DNA from: Acanthacorydalis orientalis
Taxonomy: Eukaryota > Arthropoda > Insecta > Megaloptera > Corydalidae
Direction of reading: 5' to 3'
NCBI GenBank assembly: GCA_034766995.1
Contig: CM068317.1
Coordinates: 29,820,501 to 29,884,500, forward strand
DNA length: 64,000 nt
Shown in pieces: positions 39,534-51,821 of this stretch. The notes under the pieces are model-generated. The model did not search any database, was not told where the DNA came from, and was given only the letters and a program-made list of their open reading frames with translations. The position numbers and the translations under genes were made by a program. Numbering within the stretch: the stretch's first letter is position 1; each line of letters opens with the position of its first letter.

Positions 39534-40064
39534 AGGTCTGGACATTAATTCGGTGCCTTTTTTTGCAGAAAATTAATGTTTGTAGAAAAATGGAATACAT
39601 TTCAATTCTCAAAATATCCCCCATTGTTTTGTATAATTTTAATTCATCTTTCGAGTAACTGATGAATCGAAAAAAAAAGATAGCAATTTTGAATCGATGC
39701 AGTCACCAATACATTTTCAGACCTCTTCCACTATATTAGCATTTTTCATATGTTTTATGCGCCATAACACATTCTGACAAAGTTGAACAAATCATGCCGG
39801 TGGCTTTGGCAGCATTTTTTTCAACTGGAATGCGAAAATTGTAGTAAATAATGTTGCTTTTCCTTCTTCAAATGCTGCTTTTTTGACGCTATCATGTTCA
39901 CTACTATTTTAGGTTATTTGAGGTTATGCGAACTGCGTGGCCAAGATATATAGTATTTTTAAATGTTAAGGTCGGCACTTCAAAATCCTTAAACGACAAG
40001 AAAATATTTTAATTTAAAACAGAGTTATGATTGATCTAATTCAAAGGCACAGAATTAATTAGTA

Positions 40065-40069
<5 letters not shown>
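39534..40069 (-). mobile_element. mariner-type element copy B, catalytic domain lost
   Basis: Same family as the element at 3513-4020 but in reverse orientation; the two align almost throughout, including the inner word AACTCTGTTTTAAATTAAAA. Termini are GGACATTAATTCGGTGCC at the left and the complement of TAGTGTACTAATTAATTC at the right. Only N-terminal transposase debris remains. Its right end, which is the 5' end of the element, is continuous with a (TA)n array. Confidence 0.7.

Positions 40070-40110
<41 letters not shown>
40070..40110. repeat. (TA)n array at mariner B end
   Basis: Continuous with the terminal repeat ending at 40069. Confidence 0.95.
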
Positions 40111-40113
<3 letters not shown>

Positions 40114-40554
40114 TACAAAAAAAGATTTAATTTTTTCTCATATTTGTTGTAAAATAACAATTTGTATCAATAATAAGACACTATGCATGTGTATATATAA
40201 TATTTATATGTACCTGTTTTTGATGTGTGTGTGTGTGTGTGTACTGAGAATGAATATTGTAGTTCACCTTCCAAGCGAGGCCAGTCCAAGTTTCTATCAA
40301 TGAACTAATAAATAATGAGTTTGCACGTATCTCTGTTTAATTGTGTTTTTATAAAATTGTAAAGTTTTTGTATACGAACGTAGTTCCATTTCCAACTAAT
40401 TGTTTTGAAATACGATTATTGGAAAAATTATAATTTAATAATTTATATTTACAGACTAAATCATCAAATATTAGTAAATACACAAAAGTAAATATATTTT
40501 ATCTGATATAATAATTGTAATAAAAATAGAATAAAAATAAATTCCACTTTTCTT

Positions 40555-40860
40555 CTGCATATTCTCAGTTCAAGGAAAAAAAATACCAAACACCAACAAT
40601 TTCCTGTTACAGTTCATTATTAGCTGAACGTTCAATACCTTGAACCGTTGTCGTTCTCTGACACTTCACGAAAACCAAGGGAATCTAATCTTGAAAACAT
40701 GCTCTAGCTACCTGACTTGCTTTGAACACAAGAAGTATGGTTATTCGCCTCGAGCGAAAAGAAGGTCTGGCCGCTAAAGGCACCCTTTTAACAATAATTC
40801 CAGACCTGTCAGAATAAAATATACCCTTTTTATATGACCATGCGTAGTAGAAAACCATTA
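40555..40860. other. unique GC-richer block in tkv intron 1
   Basis: About 300 bp of non-repetitive sequence containing GGTCTGGCCGC near 40767, where a GTCT Smad box adjoins a GC-rich word. It lacks open frames of note. A candidate BMP-responsive element is possible but unproven. Confidence 0.2.
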
Positions 40861-40980
40861 AATTGAACCGACATTTAATATTTTCACAATGTGTTTAAAA
40901 ATGTATTCGTGTTGCGTTTAAAAACATTAAATCATTTTTTTTTATTATTAAACTAATTTATTATTAATTTGAACATATAC

Positions 40981-40987
<7 letters not shown>

Positions 40988-41056
<69 letters not shown>
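40988..41056. repeat. (TA)n array
   Basis: 69 bp. Confidence 0.95.
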
Positions 41057-41059
<3 letters not shown>

Positions 41060-41586
41060 TAAATTATACAATTTTTATAAAGTTACGTTGAACTACTTAC
41101 GTGAACTAAATTAATTTTTATTATATTCATTACAGTTAATTAATTAATAAGATAAGTATGATATATGGTGCTTTATTATAATTTATCAGATAATTTCTTT
41201 GAGGTTGTCACTTTTAATTACAGACACAATTTGTCTTATTTAATATATCTCTCGATTTGTAATCGCAAAGTTTGAAAGATATGAACTCAAATAGATACAA
41301 AAAACATATGATATTTGCTTTACAAATTAGTGCATTAGTGCAAAAAATATATAAGAACATTAGCATTGATTATTATAGGCACTAAGATATCAGATCTGAT
41401 GAATGTAGTTGGCAGGATTAATATTGATGTGTTTAGTAAAAAGAGAGCGCTCTATTTGATTATTTACTTTGAGTAATTAGTGTTTATTTCGTTGTCAATT
41501 AGTAACTTATGGCTGATTAACGTTAATTCAAATATATAGTTTTCTATTTACATTACGCAAATGTACGTTAACAACCAAAGACGTAG

Positions 41587-41590
<4 letters not shown>

Positions 41591-41657
<67 letters not shown>
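41591..41657. repeat. (TA)n array
   Basis: 67 bp. Confidence 0.95.
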
Positions 41658-41659
<2 letters not shown>

Positions 41660-41896
41660 ACAAATAATTTCACTCTAAAAGTCCTAAATGAAAAATGAAG
41701 AGAAACAGAAATATTTTTCCCAATAGATTTTATAGTTTCGATAAATTTATGAAGTTTGTTATTTATTTTGACATTCGGATCATCTAATTTTTCTGGAAAG
41801 TATTCTACCCTTCAAATAACTTTTTGGCATTACAGAATAAACTGCTAATACTGCAGAAACATTGTAGCAATATTTTAACTCTCTTGCATGAGGTGG

Positions 41897-41915
41897 TATA
41901 TATATATATATATAT
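41897..41915. repeat. short (TA)n array
   Basis: 19 bp, 60 bp before repeat E copy 2. Confidence 0.9.
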
Positions 41916-41974
41916 GATAAATTTACATGAACATTTCCTAAAATAAAATTAAGAAAAATGCAAATCTTTTTTCT

Positions 41975-42570
41975 TATCCATCGTTTTTAGTGTGGAACGA
42001 AGTGCAACAAAAATGATAAAACGAAATGTAATGCTTATGAATAATTAACTATCCTTATCAGAAGTCTCTTGTAATTTAGTTAGTGCATACAGGATAGATA
42101 AGGACAAGTAACAATGTATACAGGATAGATAAGGACCATGTCAGAGTTATGACACCGCATTTAAATTTCTTTTTCATTCCTAAAATCTCAAATGTTTTTT
42201 TCAAAAAAAAAGGAATAATGGATGGTGATGAATCATTTGTTAACATGTTTTAATCAAACACTAGTTTTTACTTTAAGGGATGAAAATGTATTTCTTTGTG
42301 GAACGCTTTTAATGAATTATAAAATCAATATTCATTTGCATACTGTTTCATTCGTAAGTAAAACTCCTGTATCTGCAAAGAAACGATAGAACAGTACTTG
42401 ATAATGAAAATCTATGGAACTATACATTTAACTATTCATGTATATATTTATTGACAAACTTTTACATTTAAAATGGGGTAGATAAAACGTAAAAAATAAT
42501 TTGTTCTTACTCGATATTTTATTCGGGAAAAAAATATATAAAACTATGTGAGGTATTGTCAGTCTATTTT
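41975..42570. repeat. long interspersed repeat E, copy 2
   Basis: Second copy of the repeat at 27150-27675. It contains a local tandem ATACAGGATAGATAAGGAC (42089 and 42119) that copy 1 lacks. Confidence 0.55.
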
Positions 42571-42752
42571 GATTATGTCTACATTAACAAAAATACGGTA
42601 TTTTTACATACTTTTATATTAGATATTTAAAATCATAAGTAAAATATTTGAATCTTTTCAAAAGATAATAAATTATGCTGGTATGAAATTTACAAATGTA
42701 TATATTTTTACACTAATAACAATGCTTATTAACCTTAATGAATGCGCAACTG

Positions 42753-42755
<3 letters not shown>

Positions 42756-42797
<42 letters not shown>
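42756..42797. repeat. (TA)n array
   Basis: 42 bp. Confidence 0.95.
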
Positions 42798-42799
<2 letters not shown>

Positions 42800-43044
42800 A
42801 TGTGTTATTTTTCCGTATTAGATGATAATCAATTTAATTACCACTGGTTTATTTCATAACTTGAATCTCATTAAATTTCGTACTACAAAAAAGTTTGTAA
42901 TTTAGTAGCCATTAAAAGTAGTGACGAAAATAATGATGGAATAATAAAATATCATCTTGTTTACGATTACAGTAAACATTTAAATGTGCATAAAATTTTA
43001 TTGATATTAAAAACTATTATATGGACAGTTATTAATAGAGGCCG

Positions 43045-43130
43045 AATGTTATGGCTGATAACAGAGCCGAATTGATATCTAGACAAAAAATTTGGCCCCT
43101 TGTGGTGTGAAGGAATTCAATTACAGATTG
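43045..43130. repeat. short interspersed repeat F
   Basis: CTGATAACAGAGCCGAATTG is shared with diverged stretches near 50565 and 55480 (same strand) and 57555 and 44865 (opposite strand). Family unknown. Confidence 0.4.
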
Positions 43131-43137
43131 ATGAATA

Positions 43138-43243
<106 letters not shown>

Positions 43244-43663
43244 GGAGGGATTAAAAAAAAGTAATCGATTACTTTTTTCAGAGATTGTACAAACTTTTTA
43301 GTAAAATAATTATGAATTTAAGTTCAATTAGAATTCTTACAATCAATAAAACAAAGTATTTAAATGGGATTTGGTATTGCGGCGATAATTACCTTTATTG
43401 CAAGAAGTAATAAGGCGTGTTGTACCATTTCGTCCGTTTCTTAAATATAGCGCATGCTATTGCCACATGTTCCGTATGAAATATTAGATTAATGCTTCAG
43501 GATTATAAAATAGAAAGAAAGTTTATAATTTAATGAGGATTTGCGATTAAAGAAATTAAAATACAATAACTTGCAGTTTCTTATCAGCCTCAAAGAAGCT
43601 ATAAGGTAATCTAACAAACATCAAAATATAGGCGTGTTTTGAATTTATAAAAAAATATATGGA

Positions 43664-43695
<32 letters not shown>

Positions 43696-43696
43696 T
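43664..43696. repeat. (TA)n array
   Basis: 33 bp, slightly interrupted. Confidence 0.9.
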
Positions 43697-44078
43697 GATG
43701 GATTATTAAATAAATTTGGCAGTGAAGTACTACATTTTTCTGGCGTCATAATGAAAAAAGATAATTTGAGTGATTAAAAAGAATGTCTATTAATCCATGC
43801 GAATTTATCTTTTATAATTTCTGTTAAATACATTTCCACTCAGAAAAAAGCCAACATGAGAACTCATTATTCTACTTAACATCAGAATTCTTCTGGGATC
43901 ACTCCTTTATACTCGTTTGCTGAACCTACTTCCGCCTGGGATTTAAACCCAATATTTCAAAAAGTTGCTGAGCTTAATAGAGTTGATATATTGTTAAAAA
44001 GCGTATATTGGAGTCTAGAAATCTGAGAAAATTCATTATGAATGGTAATAATATGCGGGCATAACCCCCTTATATCTC

Positions 44079-44094
44079 GCGCGTGTGTGTGTAT

Positions 44095-44160
<66 letters not shown>
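44079..44160. repeat. (GT)n(AC)n(TA)n compound array
   Basis: GT and AC runs form a perfect inverted pair around TATA, followed by 46 bp of TA. Confidence 0.95.
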
Positions 44161-44163
<3 letters not shown>

Positions 44164-44194
44164 AAATACACATAATGTGTATAAAATCTGATAT

Positions 44195-44385
44195 TTTTCT
44201 GTTCCTTGGCGCTTTGAATATGCCGGCATCGTCATGGAAATGCGCATAAACAATAAAAAGTGATCTCAAATGATTTATTCAACATTTTTAACCATATTTT
44301 TTGTAGTATATAAGGTTAAAAAATAATTCATTCCTGAAAGTGAATTTAATCAGTGTCAAAAATTATATCATGAAATCTTTTGTAT
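44195..44385. repeat. FB1 foldback repeat, half copy
   Basis: Right arm: CCTTGGCGCTTTGAATATGC, TTATTCAACATTTTTAACCA and CCTGAAAGTGAATTTAATCA. It starts about 35 bp after a (TA)n array. Confidence 0.6.
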
Positions 44386-44958
44386 TCGTCGTTCGATTTT
44401 CCCATATATTGTGTATTGCTCGACGATATCTTAAATCATACATATTATTTAAGTGGATCAGTTTATTTACTAAAGAATTTTTAATTCAAATAATGTCCAA
44501 AAGATAATTATTGGAAGTTATAGTGCCAACATAGAAATAAATAGATTATTAATAGCAAATTAAAAAATATTTTAGTAAATAACATTAGACTCAAAGGGGA
44601 TATAAGGATATAATGTTAAGTGCTGAAATGTTGTATAAAAATGAATTTTAAATATTTATGATACAATAAATAATTATTTTTTCCATCATAAATATTAATT
44701 GGAAATGAATATTTATGATAGAAAAAAAATGTGTAAAAGTATTCTTATGTGTTATAATTATAATTAATATATAATTAATACAGTTTGTATTGTTGTATTC
44801 ACAGCAACTTTAGAATAAATATAAAATATATTTTTTATATATATATTATAAAATAGTACTTTTGAGTTCGGTTCTGGTTCCAATTATACAGTTTATAATT
44901 GTTAAAAACTATTTATGAAGCATAACTGTGTGTACATATGTGTATGTGAATGGATTTA

Positions 44959-45089
<131 letters not shown>

Positions 45090-45984
45090 ATGAAAATAAT
45101 GATTAGCTTCAGATTGATTTAACATTTTAATTGATAATAACTTAAATATATGGATTCGATTCTGAAGTATTTATATTGTTTAATAATAGAATACACGTGA
45201 ACTGTAAAATTTATAACGTCAGTTCCGTCGGAAATTTCAAATGTTTGTTTTCGACATAAAATAGAAGATATAACTGTAGTTTTGTATTATAGACAATCTT
45301 AAAATTTTTGAATGTTATTGTAAATAAAAATAGTTTAATTTTGAATAACAAAAGTAGAATATTTTATTATTTCAGATATATTTTTTTGTAGTATAATTAA
45401 GGAACGATTCTATTTATATATTTTAAAAGACTATTAGAGACGGCATACTGAAAGTTTTAATACAATTTAGCATGTATGTTTTATATAGAATAATAAAACT
45501 TATACATATTTACATGTTAATTTTATTTCAAATAACTACTGTATTTCATAGATGTTTTCACGTTTTTTTTCTTTAATTTTATTGAATAGAAATTGGAAGA
45601 TATTATTTACATTTTTTAAATAGTTATTTTATAGAAAATGGATAAAAATGTTATAATTTTACAACCAGCAATATTATGTTTTCTTGTCTGATTTTTCAGT
45701 TTTGAATTCTTGAGTAATGAAAGTATATACTTTCATCTCATTTTAATGATATATAGCCGTTAGGTTGGCTCACAATATATGTTTTTGATTGTTCATCCTT
45801 TTAAATGAAGATATATTAAAATATAGATTTATCTAAACATTATAATAGAAATCACAAATCATAAAAAAATATACAATAAAAATAAATCATCCATACTTTT
45901 TTGCATTTTATTTTTTATTAATTCATGAATTTATCGTTATCTTTTTAAGATAAATATATGAAATGGTAAAATCTCAATTCAGTT

Positions 45985-46110
45985 TTGATCCTCCTAACCA
46001 AAATACACATAAATAACAATCAAGAATTATCGATAATCATTTATTAAACATTATTGAACAGAGTTTGTGTTTTGTAAGACGAAAAAAGAATTCATTTGCG
46101 AAAATAACAA
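45985..46110. repeat. FB1 foldback repeat, half copy
   Basis: Right arm fragment: GATAATCATTTATTAAACAT, TTTTGTAAGACGAAAAAAG and AATTCATTTGCGAAAATAA. Confidence 0.5.
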
Positions 46111-46539
46111 GTATTAAATATTCATTCTTTATTAATTTGTTACCTGAGAGAATATTTGTAAATGTATTTTTTTTAAAAAAAATGAATATTGGAATCAATT
46201 AATATATTAATTAAAATGTATTCTTTTTGCGAATATACAAAGAATCATCTATTATATGTAGTCTTTTTAAATTTTTTGGTGTACATATTTATTTTTGTTA
46301 CTGATTACATCAGTTGTTAAAAGAATTTTACTTGTACTAGAATTACGTTTCTCATCGATTCGTTTTTAATATACAAGTCTTCATTTGTATAAATTTCAAG
46401 GTAATTTTTTATGATACCTTTAAAATCTCGAAAAATTATTTTAATTATAGGTCTATATATTATATACTTATTAATACACACTTCATTGCGTTTTAGTGCT
46501 GACCATAATCTTACGTGTACCTAAATGTTTGTACTCATT

Positions 46540-46543
<4 letters not shown>

Positions 46544-46598
<55 letters not shown>
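46544..46598. repeat. (TA)n array
   Basis: 55 bp. Confidence 0.95.
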
Positions 46599-46601
<3 letters not shown>

Positions 46602-46674
46602 TGAAGCGTGTCATCTGTTGGAATCCAAATGAAATATTTTAAAGAGAAATTAAATGAATTTCATTATGTGTGCA

Positions 46675-46730
46675 TGTGTGTATATATATATATATATAAA
46701 TATGTGTGTGTGTATGTATGTATGTATGCA
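46675..46730. repeat. (TA)n, (TG)n and (TATG)n compound
   Basis: Short TA run followed by GT and GTAT units. Confidence 0.9.
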
Positions 46731-46789
46731 TATTATAAAGTTTAAAACGCATGGTAAAATACGAAAATAATTATTTACGTCTCGAACAA

Positions 46790-47022
46790 AATCTTTTGGC
46801 AAACACGGAGGCGACAGTCTCTATATAGACAATGTCAAAGTATATGATACGGTATCATTAGTCAGCTGGTCATCTAAACGGCATAGCTGTGTCTATCTCC
46901 ATAGTCAGTTAATTACCTGCAATTACATAAGCGGATGTGGACACCTGTGTTCTACGCCTACGAACATGCGACTCTCGGTTTGAACAGCGAGTCTGAAACA
47001 TTGCTTGGCACATGTACAGATA
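46790..47022. other. unique island between TA arrays
   Basis: About 230 bp with E-box words (CAGCTG, CACCTG, CATGTG) and a homeodomain-type TAATTA. It lies directly left of a TA-centred palindrome. Possible enhancer; no coding signal. Confidence 0.2.
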
Positions 47023-47024
47023 TC

Positions 47025-47098
<74 letters not shown>

Positions 47099-47100
47099 GA
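47023..47100. repeat. (TA)n array extended into a perfect palindrome
   Basis: TCTGAA, 66 bp of TA and TTCAGA make a 78-bp self-complementary sequence. Confidence 0.95.
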
Positions 47101-47176
47101 CAACATTTTATGTTCATGGGTAATAGGTGATATGACAGCGCACGTAGGATTCAGAAAAAATGTATGTATGTACACA

Positions 47177-47179
<3 letters not shown>

Positions 47180-47240
<61 letters not shown>
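47180..47240. repeat. (TA)n array
   Basis: 61 bp, 80 bp from the preceding palindrome. Confidence 0.95.
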
Positions 47241-47241
<1 letters not shown>

Positions 47242-47627
47242 CGTATATGGATTGAAAGACACGAGCGAACGTCTGTTTGTGTGCGTGCGTTTGTGTGCTG
47301 TGTCTTTATGGCCAAGTGAATTAGTCAAATGTGTTAGTAAATGCATAGCTACATACACCAACGCTAATTCTAAATAAAGTATCCCATTCAGTATTTAATA
47401 AAATTGTTTTTATGTTGCCAGAAGCACGAAAACTTTCTCAAACGGTTATTTCTAGTGATGTGTATGATGAAAAGTAATACAACATATTAAATAATACGTA
47501 CAATTAATTTTGTTATACATTGTAAGTTTTTCCAAAATCGTCCACAGTCAATGTTAACAACTTATAACCTTGTACATTGAAAAGTTTGAGTTTCAATGTG
47601 TTATATCTACATAATCTACATAAATAC

Positions 47628-47628
<1 letters not shown>

Positions 47629-47697
<69 letters not shown>
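47629..47697. repeat. (TA)n array
   Basis: 69 bp, followed by a CA run to 47713. Confidence 0.95.
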
Positions 47698-47700
<3 letters not shown>

Positions 47701-47716
47701 CACACACACACACCAT

Positions 47717-48370
47717 ACTCTCAATTTATACGGTACTCGAATTGCACGGTTTCGGTTTAATACGGTTGAAGTAATGCGGAAAAACTTCCATTTACACAGC
47801 ACTATTTCAGTTTAACATGGCCACAGAATTGCAAAAAAAAAATGTTTTAAAACATGCGCATTTAAAAAAGGTTTCCATCATCACTGTCGGATAAAATATA
47901 TATACACACACAACACAACTGTAAAGAGTTTTTTGCTTCCTTGCATTCTAACAATAACAGAAACTTTTCTTCTGTACTAAAGTTGCGGTATCAATTCGAA
48001 ATAATAACACCGTAAATAGTGGTGACTATAAAAAAAACAATTATTTAAAGAAATGTGCTCCATAAATATCAGTACGGATTTGTAGTGCAATGAATCAGCT
48101 TTGAATAACACTACATAAAGTGTTGTGTAATTATAAAGCACATGCTTTCATTGCCTTCGTTCCATCCTTTCTGATTAGCCGTAAAATATATAAAATAATT
48201 ATAGTAAGGGGCAACACCAACAGATATATTTGCAGAATTTTTCATATTTTGTTGCGGATTTGTAAAACTTATGCCATATTTTTAATATGAGATGTGGACT
48301 CAAATTGCATGATTTCGATTTATACGGTAGTTTTGGAGAACCGATCTACCGTATAATCGTGTAATCGTGT

Positions 48371-48372
<2 letters not shown>
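47717..48372. mobile_element. possible pogo/Tigger-like remnant
   Basis: The left part has GAATTGCACGGTTTCGG then TAATACGG; the right part has a direct counterpart (AAATTGCATGATTTCG..TATACGGTAG) and an inverted one (CCGTATAATCGTGTAATCG). Repeated ACGGTTT/TATACGG words at both ends suggest the termini of a DNA transposon. No transposase frame was recognised. Confidence 0.3.

Positions 48373-48422
<50 letters not shown>
48373..48422. repeat. (TA)n array
   Basis: 50 bp, right border of the possible Tigger-like remnant. Confidence 0.95.
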
Positions 48423-48425
<3 letters not shown>

Positions 48426-48993
48426 AATATTTTCAATAAATATATTAACACTTTTTTTACATATAAATTAATACTCTTAATATGTCATTGTTTTAGAAAT
48501 TAATTAACTTCTATTACAATGGATAAAATACGGTTGTATTTTATATTCTAATGTAAAATAGGATAAATTTATTAAGTTTCATCCTTGGCTTGTTTCTTCA
48601 TATTTTTTTTTATATTTTATGTTGTAAAAATAGTAGTCTACCGAGTCTATACTCAGGAGTATTTTAGTCTTTAGAATACTTCATAAACATAGTAGTTGTA
48701 TTAATTGAAAGTCTATCGAATTAATGTAAACGTTTAATGATGTTTCGTAAATTATTTTGCTGATTACAGGAATAGTCATTTAGACATTTGAAAATATTGT
48801 TTACAATTTATTATTTTTCTTATTATAAAAGTATGTGGGTAGAAGAATGGATTGGATTTTTTCTTATAATGTCGAATTCTTATTAAATGTGCAAATATTT
48901 TGATGAATTGTGAATGAGAGATTATTTAAGATTATAAAATGTAAATTTATTTATTTATTTATGATTATATGTGTTTGTAACGCGTACATATAA

Positions 48994-48995
<2 letters not shown>

Positions 48996-49070
<75 letters not shown>
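48996..49070. repeat. (TA)n(GA)n compound array
   Basis: TA to 49040, GA after; reverse complement of the TC/TA junction type. Confidence 0.95.
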
Positions 49071-49071
<1 letters not shown>

Positions 49072-49124
49072 ATGGTAATAGTAATAATAAATAATTCATT
49101 AACTTTTAACATATATTATTCATT

Positions 49125-49245
49125 CGTATAACTACAATGTTTTCACAAAATCTCGCCGCACAAACCACAAAAAAATTCTGATCAGAAATGTTCACGAATT
49201 AATTGTTGATATTTTTGCATATTTCGATACCGTTTCAATCATCCA
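49125..49245. repeat. FB1 foldback repeat, half copy
   Basis: Left arm: CACAAACCACAAAAAAATTC, TGATCAGAAATGTTCACGAA and ATATTTCGATACCGTTTC. Confidence 0.5.
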
Positions 49246-49812
49246 TCAAATATATTATATAAAAATAATTGTTACTTTTTCTTTGAACTTCTTTATCTAT
49301 AAATTCTATAGTCTTGTTTCCAAACACTTTTTTCTGGAAACTTTTATTTATTTGTGTATTTTTTTTTGTTTTTACCATTTTTGAAATGAATTTCAACGAA
49401 TTATATTATTTATTGATTCATATCAATTCTATAGGAATCCATATGATTAAAAACAGGCTTTATGTGTTTTGTAACGACAGTTTTATATTTACAAGGATGC
49501 TATTCCTACAAGAAATTCTGTAATTCACTAATATTAAATATCTCATAATTAAAGATAGAGTTAGTAATTAGATTTTCTATCCGTACAAGTAGTAATCTAT
49601 ATTCACAACTTAAAATTCAATGTTTATCAATCGATGATGACTATGTTATACTATTAAATACTTCAGTCATCAGTCACTTGTAACGATACAACTAATACAT
49701 ACATACATACACGTTAATAGAAATATAAATCTGGCTTTATTTAAAACATTTTTTTCTCAGTCTGAAATTTATTTTAATAAAGAAACATGTATATGTTTAA
49801 TAAATAAGTTTA

Positions 49813-49815
<3 letters not shown>

Positions 49816-49873
<58 letters not shown>
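49816..49873. repeat. (TA)n array
   Basis: 58 bp. Confidence 0.95.
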
Positions 49874-49876
<3 letters not shown>

Positions 49877-50355
49877 ATCATAAACAATAAACAGTTACAT
49901 TAAAATGAAAAGAAAAAGAAGATTTGAAATCAAACAGTCATGTCGAATACTATTTCTGTCTATTTGCGTGATACATTTTTTTTTGAACACATTCATATTA
50001 AATTTATATTAAATATAATATGAAATAATTAATCGAAATGCCATCATGTATCAAATTAAATTCAACACGGTGTATTTTGTCCGCGTGTAATTTTATTAAG
50101 TCAATTTGCAGAATGATCTCTTCGAACATTCTTTTCTCGTACCCAGCCAGTGTGTTGGCAAACAAAAACGCATTAAAAGATTTGCGGTTTTGTGGTCGAA
50201 AATAAATCATAATTTTTCTGTCGTATTGTAATTAGGCATTTTAGTCGCGAGATCAAATTCTTGGAAATCGTATGAATTTTTAATTTATCTTAAGGTTTGG
50301 CTATTTGTTATGTTCTTTTTACGAAGAATAATGGCAACAACAAAAGAGTGAATGT

Positions 50356-50371
50356 CACACACACACACACA

Positions 50372-50422
<51 letters not shown>
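50356..50422. repeat. (CA)n(TA)n compound array
   Basis: CA to 50372, TA after. Confidence 0.95.
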
Positions 50423-50426
<4 letters not shown>

Positions 50427-51127
50427 ATAATATATGTATAAAATCGGTTTTAATTAAATAAGTTTGACACCCAAGTAAAATTCATTCAAGGACGTGATTT
50501 TTCTGTATATAATTAAGTGATGTAATTGAAACATTATTAAGATATTAATCTCATGAGTAAAGACCGGTAACAGAACCGAACTGTACATGGTTTTATATTT
50601 AGGAAATATTATTTTTCATGTGTATAGAAATAACTATGAATTCGATGTAAACAATTTTTGTTGAAAATCATTTTTTTTATATATTTAAGTACCTATTTGT
50701 TTATGAAACATAATTGTATGGTGTTATTTTATTACAAATATTTATTTTACCTATAAATTTATTATTATTTATACAGTATTTTACACGATTCAATAGTTAT
50801 TTTGTTAACTGCGTTAATGAACAGTTTGTAAATAATTTACCGATACTTCAGTCCATATTTGTAACCAAAATCTCTTAAAACTCATTTTATAAGCACATCG
50901 ACCACCTTTTATTTGAACTCCACTGAAATTAAAAAAGAGAACAAATTATTCGTGAATTTCTTTTGATAATAAAATACAAATATACAATAAAATATGGATT
51001 TTTATTCCCTGACGTACTCCCCCTTACCAATTAAGAGTGTTCATGTTTTAAGATTTACTAAAAATGTTGAAAAGGTGCAAAATAAAATTAATTTTATGAT
51101 TTTCAATTATTTGTCAGAGGGAAAAGA

Positions 51128-51129
<2 letters not shown>

Positions 51130-51163
<34 letters not shown>
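51130..51163. repeat. (TA)n array
   Basis: 34 bp. Confidence 0.95.
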
Positions 51164-51165
<2 letters not shown>

Positions 51166-51495
51166 GGTTAGGAAACATGAGTACAGAAAAAGAAAATAGT
51201 CCAGCCGTTATAAGCGTTTTGCTTGCAATTTTAACACTATATCATCTTTTATGATTATTGTATTTATTGAGCCATATTATAAAATTAGTTACGTCTGGAA
51301 AAACTACTAAAATCCAGGGATCGGAAATAATGTGTAAAAATCGTGGGACTTCTAATAATACTTAAAATGGTAGTTACACCAATCATCACACTTATACTCT
51401 TCCTTTTCATGAAAAATATACCTTAATTATTTTATAATATTAACAAACCAGTTAATTATACAAAATATTTGTAATATATAAAGTGTTTATATATA

Positions 51496-51756
51496 CTAGG
51501 GGCTTCGCCTCTTGCTCGCTGAGCTCACCAGGACCCAGGCTAGTGAGCTCGCCCACTTGTCAATTATAAGCCTGTACATGTAACCGAATGAAACAAAAAA
51601 CATATTTTTTAAAACTCATTTATGTCTATATAATCATTATCGCGGACAGGTTGCAACGTTGCAGTTTTATATATGAGATAAACAAGTTTGGGTATCAGGA
51701 AACCTGGACGTTATAACTAAATAAGTTGACGTGTCGAAACTTTTGTGGATAATTTT

Positions 51757-51760
<4 letters not shown>
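51496..51760 (-). mobile_element. candidate Helitron-type 3' end
   Basis: Read on the minus strand, the segment ends GAGGCGAAGCCCCTAG followed by T: a short hairpin and a CTAG terminus next to T, as in Helitron 3' ends. A GAGCTCAC..GTGAGCTC inverted pair lies 20-50 bp inside. The 5' end was not found, so the right limit is a guess. It could also be a GC-rich SINE-like repeat. Confidence 0.35.

Positions 51761-51761
<1 letters not shown>

Positions 51762-51818
<57 letters not shown>
51762..51818. repeat. (TA)n array
   Basis: 57 bp, beside the candidate Helitron fragment. Confidence 0.95.
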
Positions 51819-51821
<3 letters not shown>

